Made by a program: the position numbers and the translations under genes
Notes under the pieces: model-generated
Told to the model about the DNA's origin: nothing
What the model saw: only the letters and a program-made list of their open reading frames with translations
The model's database searches: none
Assembly: GCF_050908995.1 (NCBI RefSeq)
Contig: NC_135119.1
Coordinates: forward strand, 25,511,001 to 25,575,000
Reading direction: 5' to 3'
DNA length: 64,000 nucleotides
From: Andrena cerasifolii
Taxonomy: Eukaryota; Arthropoda; Insecta; Hymenoptera; Andrenidae
In this document: positions 56,901 to 64,000 of the stretch, one piece after another
How positions within the stretch are numbered: position 1 is the first letter of the stretch
Layout of the letters: every line of letters begins with the position of its first letter

Positions 56901-59900
56901 AAAGTTAGTTTTCTCAGGTTATTTTTCAGTAAAATATAACATTTTAACATTATTTTCATACATTATTAAAGTTGTAAAATTTTTTCACTGGCAAAGAACA
57001 ATTTTGGAGACTTATAAAATTTCACCAACTCACAATATGATACAAATCGTATGCTACATTCAAGAAAATCTATTTTTCTTAAAGTTGAAATAAGAATCTG
57101 CTAATTTTTTTGTTCCAATCGCTTTTGGTGCTACGAGCCAGCTGACAAGACATGACGGTAGACAATGTTGTACAACTCCGTGATTTTAAAATTTTAAGTA
57201 CCAAATAATGTATGAAAATAAAGTTAAAATGTTGCCTAACATCTCCTAAAAAGATCCCGATATTTCACTGAAAAATTACCTGAGAAAACAAATTTTAAAT
57301 TCACCCATACTTTTAGTCCTACAAGGTGGTGTAACCCCTTCAGCAAAGTTAGAGAACCCTACGTGTATCGTAGAGATTTGGAAACAGTTTACTTTATTTA
57401 TTATTTACAAGGATGACGGAAAGAAAATGGTAAAACTTCAGTTTTCTCGGATGTTTTGAAATACTAGATAGGGCATTTTAATTACGAAGGGTGGTAGGTA
57501 TAATGAAACATTACAGTCCTGCCAAAAATCTAAATCCCCTCCAAAAATTAAATCCTTCAACACCTCTTCTACTTTCTAACCCTCTAAAAACCCCTTTTCC
57601 ACGAAGTTTCACTGCAACCCCCAAAGAACTCATTTCAACGCTACTCCCTACCACCAAGCAACCCTCTATGTACCCATAATTCAGAAAGCCAAATCCAGTT
57701 TCCCCAAATCTTTGCAAATATCAGACACATGGTCCAGAGCCTCCAAATCCATATTCCACCACTTTTCTCGTCCCTCTGGAAACCTTTGCCACCAAGTTTC
57801 ACTGGATGAAAAATAAAAGGAAGCCACCTCAAACACCGCCCTCGAAAGGAGCACACCTCGCCCGACCTCCGCCAGTTCACGAAGCTTTTCCAGATCACAG
57901 GCCTCGCCCCGTAACATTTACTCCTCTCCCCACGAAAGAGCGATTTCCTGCTCGGCCGATGGACTAATCGAGAAAAACCGTGTGCTTTCCATGCGAAGCG
58001 ACGTGGGTGGGTGGCGCCTACGTGAACGGGACCGCCGAGGTGATGTTTACCAGAGGATTGGCCTGGTGTCAAGTGCCCTTCGGTTACAGCCTCAGCCTTC
58101 TGTTCGGTACGTCGATCCAGATGTCCGCCATTCCGAAGCGTCACGCGTAACCTTAACCCTTTAACTGCCACGCAACCCCCGGGGGGTGGAATCGATGATG
58201 GAGCGCCGGTAGCGTTGGAATTGCCAAGGTCGCGGACACGCGACAAATTTATCCTTCCTTCGCACCCTCGGCCTCGAAACTCCTCTCTTTTGTTTATTTT
58301 ATTTTCCGCTTGCCGTCCGCAGCAGACCGCGAGGAACGCGGCATGCCGCGGCAGCCTCCCGTGAAGGCTGAGGGCGGAGAAGTCTTCTTCGGGTGAGAGC
58401 AGGCTCTGCCAGCGGAGGATGGATTTATTTGCCGGATAAAGGCCTGGGCACACTTATCAGATCCGTGTTGGCGTGGCAGTGGTAAGAAGAAGAGATCTTC
58501 TCCTTTTTTTTTTAGCAGTGGCAAGCTGGCATGGAACTAACACAGAACTGATACATGTGCAGAGACCTTAAGGGGTCATGCTCAGTCAGGAGGCCGAAAA
58601 AAAGGGTGGTCTTTGGAAATTTTTTACTCAAAAGCTATAACACATTTCTCAAAAAATCTTTTTTACTGTTAAGGATTGCATCTAGTACCGTGCATCGTAA
58701 TTTTTTTATTTAAAAATATTTAGGAATAACTGAGTTATTGTCTATCACTCGAAGGTTCTCTAAAAAAAGGCTTCTGCGGTGAGCAATGCTGCTCGAAAGT
58801 CGAGCATCTAAAATAAAAAATTCAAAAGAATTTACTTATTATATTGTATTGTCTAGTATTTGAACGGTTTTTTCGAAATATTGATTTGGGAAAAAATGGC
58901 TAAAAGTTTCAATTTTTATCATAAATCTTGCCTGATTTTCGTCAATTAAAAGAAAACTAAGATAATATAATATAATAAGTAAATTCTTTTGAATGTTTTA
59001 TTTTAATAACTCAGTTATTGATAAATATTTTTAAATAAAAAAAATACGATGCACGGTACTAGATGCAATCCTTAAAAGGAAAAAAGATTTTTTGAGAAAT
59101 GTGTTATAGTTTTTGAGTAAAAAATTTCCAAAGACCACCCTTTTTTTCGGCCTCCGTGACCCCTTAATGCCTTAAACCAGCCGCCAATCGTTTCGTTACA
59201 GTGGCGCACTCAGGATTTAATCTTCGGGGTATCCGAGTTGAAGGGATGAAAATATTTTTTAAGCAAATTCAATAAAATTCATTGAGTGATTATAAAAATT
59301 TATTTAAACAATAATATCCAGTTTTCTTCCCACTGAGTGCGCCACTGTTTTGTTACCACTAGCCGCGAAGCGCAGTAATTGACGTTCGACCACCCCCTTA
59401 TTGGTAACGACCCTCTGAGTATCTAGCACAGCGAACTCGAATTTGATTCAGCCCCGATTAATTGAAGTCACACATCCGCGATGGAGTTTGCGTTTCACCT
59501 GAGCGAAGCCTCGGTAATCTAATTAAAACCGCGGCTGTGGGTTGTCGAAGCGTTAACGCACCATCCCCTAACTACCCCTATTTAGGGGTGGGAGCTTTCT
59601 AGCGATTATTCTTTACTTTCGTAACGTTTATCGCGCGGAGGACCTTGGCATTTCTTTGAGGAAGCTTCTGTGGGTAGTTGCAAAAAACGAACTACCCCCT
59701 AACTACCGCTATTTAGGGGTGGAAGCTTCCTAGCGTTTATTCTTTATACTTTTGTAACATTTATCGCGCGGAGGACCTTGGCATTTCTTTGAGGAAGCTC
59801 CTGTGGGTAGTTGCAGAAAACAAACCACCCCCTAACTACCCCTATTTAGGGGTGGAAGCTTCCTAGCGTTTATTCTTTATACTTTTGTAACATTTATCGC

Positions 59901-61946
59901 GCGGAGGACCTTGGCATTTCTTTGAGAAAGCTCCTGTGGGTAGTTGCAAAAAACGAACTAGCCCCTAACTACCCCTGTTTAAGGGTGCTGAGCTTTCCAG
60001 CGTTCATTCTTTACTTTTGTAACATTTATCGCGCGGAGGACCTTGGCATTTCTTTGAGGAAGCTCCTGTGGGTAGTTGCAGAAAACAAACCACCCCCTAA
60101 CTACCCCTATTTAGGGGTGGAAGCTTCCTAGCGTTTATTCTTTATACTTTTGTAACATTTATCGCGCTGAGGACCTTGGCATTTCTTTGAGGAAGCTTCC
60201 GCGGGTGGGCAGTTGAAGGGTTGCCCTAGGTCAAGGATCGTGGCTCTGTCAGCGGCAGTTTGGTTGCATTGATCGCAGGTGCGGTGTTGTTCGTGCGACC
60301 GATGAGGAAGGCCGAGTACGTGACCATGCTGGATCCCTTTCAGGAGAGATACGGCGCGGGGGTTGGCGGTCTGCTCTTCCTCCCTGCACTTTGCGGGGAT
60401 CTGTTCTGGTGCGCAGCGGTGCTGAGAGCTCTGGGGAGCTCCTTGGCCGTGGTCGCTGGGGTTGATCCGAGCATAAGCGTTTGCGCGTCTGCGCTCCTGG
60501 CGGCCCTGTGAGTATGGCACTTTCAGGGTACTGGGTTTGAGGATTGTGGTCCTAGGAGACCCCTTCGGGGATTAAGAAATGGTTAACAAATATTATTTTC
60601 ATTGGTAATTTTATTTTCGTGGGGAAGGGAAAGATGTTTTGGGAATGTAGGTTTCTGGGGGATTTGGAGGGTTGAAAGTACACTTTTGCTATTTTGAAGG
60701 CAACTTTGTTTAAACATTATTTTTAGTTGTTAATTTGATTTACGAGAAGAAGGGACGTTAGAGGTTTGAAAGTCTTCTCCTGCTATTTTTGAAGTAACTT
60801 TGTTATTGAGAAATCTTTGGCGAACATTATTTTTAGTCATTAATTTGATTTGCGAGAAGAAGGGACGTTAGAGGTTTGAAAGTCTTCTCCTGCTATTTTG
60901 GAAGTAACTTTGTTATTGAGAAATCTTTGGTGAACATTATTTTTAGTCCTTAATTTGATTTGCGAGAAGAAGGGACGTTAGAGGGTTGAAAGTCTTCTTC
61001 TGCTATTTTGGAAGTAACTTTGTTATTGAGAAATCTTTGGCGAACATTATTTTTAGTTATTAATTTGATTTATGAGAAGAAGGTCTGGGTTTTTTTATGT
61101 TCGCTTCGTTGTGCTCACCTTATTATTATTCTCACATATGTATCAAAGGGCTTCCGTTCATAAACGTATTATTATATTGTGTCTATTTTGGAGACTCCTT
61201 TTCTATTTAAGAAATTATTATCGAATCCTTTTTCCATTCAGAATCTGATTAATAGGACATGGAATTCTGGCATCAGAAAATGCTCCCTAAATCTCTTTGC
61301 TCCTTAAGTAATTGGAGCAATCTGCACTGATTCAACGAGAAACCTAGTTAAACATAGAATTCTACTATTCCTCTTATAAAACCGTAAATTCTCCAAGTAC
61401 CCCGGCAAATGACACCACCCTTCTACTTTCTCCACTTTCTCTCTTTCTTGAAAAAACAGAATTCAAGTACAACGCCTCTAGGCGTTCAGTAAACACGGTT
61501 AACGCATGTAATTAAAGGATTTCCGCACGGGGCGCGCGCGAAGCGTCGAATAGCTTAAAGTGCCATTTCAATTGCAGATACACGGTGTTTGGTGGGTTGT
61601 ATTCAGTCGCTTGCACTGATGCCCTGCAGTTAGTCTGCATCATAGTCGGCTTGGGGGTGGCTGCGCCCTTCTCCCTTCTGCACCCCGCCGTGTCCTTCGA
61701 GAAGAATCTCGCGCCCCACGAATGGCTAGGGGAAATAAGGAACGAGGATCTCGGCGAATGGGTGGACGGCATGCTGTTGCTGGTATTCGGAGGAATCCCT
61801 TGGCAGGTATTAAAATCAAACAATATAAACAAAAAATGTAACATTATTGGGTTCCCAAGACACAGTAAATTAAAAAAAAAATACTGATAGGTACAAATTT
61901 CAACCCAACGTATCTATTAGCGCTCATAACGAATAATAATAATAAC

Positions 61947-62033
<87 letters not shown>

Positions 62034-62989
62034 GATGATAATAATAATGATAATAATAATAATAATAATTAGTGGTCCCAAAACGATTCCTCACTCTACC
62101 ATTTCCTACTATTACAATTATCTTTAATTTGTGACATAATTTGTGGAACTAATGTGATAAGGGTGATCTCGAAAATTTGTTGCTCAAGGGTGTTTAGTAG
62201 AAGTTACCTTAAAACACTAAACCCAGATACTCAGAATACTCAAAATATTCAATAATCTACTTTATCTTTTTAATAATATAGAATAGGAGTTTTTTAATAA
62301 TCTACTTTATCTTTTCAGTAATATAAAAAAGGAGTTTTTAATAATCTACTTTATCTTTTCAGTAATATAAAAAAGGAGTTTTTAATAATCTACTATATCT
62401 TTTTAATAATATAGAATAGGAGTTTTTAATAATCTACTTTATCTTTTCAATAATATAGAATAGGAGTTTTTTAATAATCCATTATAACGTTTTAATAATA
62501 TAGGATAATAGGAGTTTTTAATAATCTACTATAACTTTTTAATAATATAGGATAATGGGAGTTTTTAATAACTATATATATAATCCACTATATCTTTTTC
62601 TATAGGATAATAGAAGTTTTTAATAATCTACTTTTTTGTTTTAATAATAAACTTCTACAGATACCCTGGAACAGAAAATTAATTTTCGTTTCTCTTATGC
62701 AAATCTAACTGATCACACTGAATCTGACGATCACTCGTCTGATTCTTTCAGGGCTACTTCCAGCGAATCCTAAGCATGAGGAGCACGTCCGTGGCGACTA
62801 CCCTATCGATAGCCTCGATGTTCGGCTGTATGATCCTTGCCATCCCTTCGGCACTGATCGGTGTCGTGGCTCGAGCTACTGATTGGTCGTCAATCGAGGG
62901 ATTAAACAAGAGCGTGCTGGCGAACGATGGGAATGCCGCGTTACCAATGGTTCTCCGGTATCTGACGCCTCAATGGGTCTCCTTCGTGG
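50931..62989 (+). CDS. High-affinity choline transporter (SLC5A7 family), 5' part, continues past the window
   Basis: Five exons: 50931-51102, 57999-58106, 60279-60507, 61578-61806 and 62752-62989, giving 325 codons plus one base before the last donor. The remaining exons lie to the right. The N-terminus MGVYVVGVVGVIVFYLAVLG is the first membrane helix. Diagnostic stretches are ATWVGGAYVNGTAEVMF, the spliced SLLFGAVLFVRPMRKAEYV, VTMLDPFQERYG, GGLLFLPALCGDLFW, YTVFGGLYSVACTDALQL and GGIPWQGYFQRILS, all aligning without gaps to human CHT1 at the junctions. It is a sodium- and chloride-dependent importer of choline at cholinergic nerve endings, rate-limiting for acetylcholine synthesis. Some positions are less conserved than in the fly orthologue, so a CHT paralogue is possible. 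Intron 1 is 6.9 kb, and every intron contains repeats. Confidence 0.92.
51262..51549. mobile_element. 288-bp TTAA-bounded MITE in choline transporter intron 1
   Basis: It begins TTAACCCTTAACTGGTATAC and ends ATACCAGTTAAGGGTTAA. GGGGTC/GACCCC palindromic words sit just inside both ends. The TTAA ends suggest piggyBac-type mobilisation. Confidence 0.8.
51554..52450. mobile_element. About 900-bp inverted-repeat element in choline transporter intron 1
   Basis: ATCACTTTTGTG...GGCAGGGATTTTTATGGTATT on the left pairs with AATATCATCGAAATCCCTGAC...AGTGAT on the right. Pairing continues inward through GGGGGTTTAAGTCATCG and ATGATGACTTAAACCCCC. The centre is unpaired. Confidence 0.7.
52451..53880. other. 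Intronic DNA of the choline transporter, nothing recognised
   Basis: AT-rich sequence with only short open frames. I did not find a clear repeat, exon or RNA gene. Confidence 0.4.
53917..54050. repeat. Tandem 51-bp repeat, about 2.6 copies
   Basis: The unit ACGAATAACGCAACTTTTAT followed by CCGAAGAAAAAAGTTG and ACGAATACCGGTTTG repeats almost without change. It makes an artefactual repeated frame on the minus strand (RIKVALFVKPVFVNFFL). Confidence 0.9.
54380..55150. other. CpG-rich block in choline transporter intron 1, no gene called
   Basis: A 252-codon frame (54397-55155) and two overlapping ones exist, all Ser/Pro/Arg/Phe-rich without domains. This resembles the other GC-rich blocks of the window and is probably non-coding. 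It may be regulatory. Confidence 0.4.
55190..56620. repeat. Satellite-like array of about 82-bp units, about 17 copies
   Basis: The unit runs through GGGAAAGAGTTATTTACAAG, ATAGAGCCACCGATGCAGAG and TAATTATTTTAAATAAAAAT. Copies differ by a few bases. One copy (about 55400) lacks the middle part. The array ends at about 56585 with an inverted partial unit (TTTATTTAAAATAATTTTTT, then GCCCATCTCT), making a terminal palindrome. Confidence 0.92.
56855..57342. mobile_element. TTAA-type giant hairpin element in choline transporter intron 1
   Basis: It begins TTAAGGGTGTACACGACCTT. The right end is AAGGTGGTGTAACCCCTTCA, so the right TTAA has changed to TTCA. The arms pair through TGGGTGAATTTAAA and TTTTCTCAGG. 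Confidence 0.7.
58568..59167. mobile_element. 600-bp TTAA-bounded giant hairpin element in choline transporter intron 2
   Basis: It begins TTAAGGGGTCATGCTCAGTC and ends CCTCCGTGACCCCTTAA. The arms pair along most of their length (AAGACCACCC, ATGCACGGTACTAGATGCAA). It lies about 460 bp after the second exon. Confidence 0.8.
59565..60215. repeat. Tandem 133-bp repeat, about 5 copies, beside choline transporter exon 3
   Basis: Units start with ACCCCCTAACTACCCCTATT at about 59568, 59690, 59824, 59957 and 60089. Each carries TTATCGCGCGGAGGACCTTG and TTTCTTTGAGGAAGCT. The last copy ends only about 65 bp before the exon at 60279. Confidence 0.92.
60650..61085. repeat. Tandem repeat of about 110 bp in choline transporter intron 3
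   Basis: GAGAAGAAGGGACGTTAGAG recurs at about 60745, 60853 and 60963, each followed by TTGAAAGTCTTCTYCTGCTA and TTGTTATTGAGAAATCTTTG. About 3.5 copies. Confidence 0.88.
61933..62070. repeat. (AAT)n microsatellite with ATG interruptions
   Basis: About 135 bp of AATAATAAT with some AATGAT variants, in choline transporter intron 4. Confidence 0.95.
62255..62645. repeat. Degenerate 45-60-bp tandem repeat in choline transporter intron 4
   Basis: TTTTTAATAATCTACTTTAT followed by CTTTTCAGTAATATAAAAAAGGAG recurs seven or eight times with small length changes, ending about 110 bp before the exon at 62752. Some units contain pyrimidine-CAG, a splice-acceptor-like word. Confidence 0.85.
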
Positions 62990-64000
62990 GTGAGTCGTTG
63001 CTTTTTGTGGAAGGCGAATTTTTCCTACAATCTTCATTTTTCTTTTTTCACGTGATAGGTCGTTGTTATCAATTTTTTTACGAGTAAACGTGGTGCAAAT
63101 ACAGTCTTTTTTAAAGTCATTTATTTAAAGGGCGAATAATGTTACTATACCGAGAGCTTGAATTTTAATGGGTAGGTACTCTAGAGAATTTAGAGGAACG
63201 TGGAAATTGTGGTCAATAATTGTGGTTTTGAAGATATTAACCCTTCAAAGACACACTAAATATTAGGAAAACGTTAAAAAAAATTGTACCTTCTTTTACT
63301 TTTAGTTTTACTACATAAATGTTTTTGAACTGCGATGAAACATTATTTTTCGAAAAAAGCGTTTACTTTTTATTCTGTCGAAGGTAATATTACGTAGGTG
63401 GAATTTTGAGACTGTTCGCAGGAAACGTAATACGTATTACGGTTGTGGGTCTTAAGGGATTAATGGATTCGAATTTATCAGTATTGAGAATTTATGAAGC
63501 TGTGTTAATCTGTGTCTGATTCGTGTTAGAATTAATTTGGGAGTTGCAAAATATGATTTTTGGAAATTGTTAAAATCCTCTTGGTAGATAATTTCAGGGC
63601 CCGTGCAAAATCAGTGGAATTCATTTTCCTCGAAAACGGAGTCTCCGTGAGAAAATGTCAATTGCACGTTTTACACCCGTTTTGGCACTGAGAATGGCCC
63701 CTTTCGCCATTGTACCACAAATTACACCGCGACTCTCACCCAGGCAATTTGAGAAACGGGGTCGAGAGATGGTAAAGAATAAAGCTCGAGAGAAACACTT
63801 ATCTTCTGCAGTGAACAAATCCTGCAAATTCGTCAGCGCACGAAACAGACACTTTAATGTTCATCGCGTACAGAGGAGTCTCGATAATCCGAATTCGCTC
63901 AATTCGAAGTCGAGTTCTGAGTAAATTCGCATTATCAATATATAGTTCATCAACACGGCGCTGGTAGAAATAAGTTAAAAGCTTAATATTAATAAAAAAT
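62990..64000. other. Choline transporter intron 5 (open at the window edge)
   Basis: The next expected exon (the SSADSSILSASSMFARN region of the family) was not found here, so the intron extends beyond the window. No repeat or other gene was recognised. Confidence 0.55.

Noticed and set aside
57641..58453. 270-codon minus-strand frame
   Set aside because: It overlaps the second choline transporter exon antisense and lacks any domain.
55190..60215. Regularly spaced repeats considered as a CRISPR-like array
   Set aside because: Units are contiguous tandem copies without unique spacers, in introns of an animal gene.
1..64000. tRNA, rRNA or snRNA genes
   Set aside because: By eye I found no cloverleaf with A and B boxes and no rRNA or snRNA signature. 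A covariance-model scan would be needed to exclude small RNAs.

Overview
The window is animal, almost certainly insect, nuclear DNA. Genes are split into short exons by mostly compact GT-AG introns, and intergenic and intronic DNA is packed with non-autonomous transposons and satellites. DNA polymerase beta, which Drosophila lacks, together with the overall look suggests a hymenopteran or another non-dipteran insect. The order is an inference. No operons, bacterial features, CRISPR arrays, rRNA or tRNA genes were seen.

Layout. 1-3866 (+): last nine exons of a large Arg/Ser-, Pro- and Glu/Asp-rich nuclear protein. 5441-6895 (+): peroxisomal D-aspartate/D-amino-acid oxidase. 7508-9661 (-): complete MYST histone acetyltransferase KAT8/MOF. 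11404-13986 (+): MPPE1/PGAP5/Cdc1-type metallophosphoesterase. 15469-17324 (+): complete DNA polymerase beta. 17842-21199 (-): lysosomal heparan-alpha-glucosaminide N-acetyltransferase (HGSNAT) lacking only its 5' exon(s). 23968-24117 (+): possible signal-peptide exon of an unknown secreted protein. 26505-33060 (+): complete short-prodomain caspase. 50931-62989 and beyond (+): 5' part of a high-affinity choline transporter (SLC5A7 family), running off the right edge. I assembled exons by hand. All reading frames close across the junctions given.

Between the caspase and the choline transporter lies a roughly 17 kb stretch (33.1-50.9 kb) without a recognisable gene. It holds MITEs, a 1 kb hairpin, a long C/T-biased block, a purine-rich tandem array and two related blocks with CTCF-like motifs.

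The genes are ordinary housekeeping or neuronal genes with unrelated roles, and I see no multi-gene system. The notable material is the repeat biology. There are several TTAA-bounded giant hairpin elements, hAT elements with 8-bp target duplications (one carrying a reverse-transcriptase fragment), elements nested inside others, and a different tandem array in each intron of the choline transporter. There is also a probable GC-AG intron in HGSNAT.
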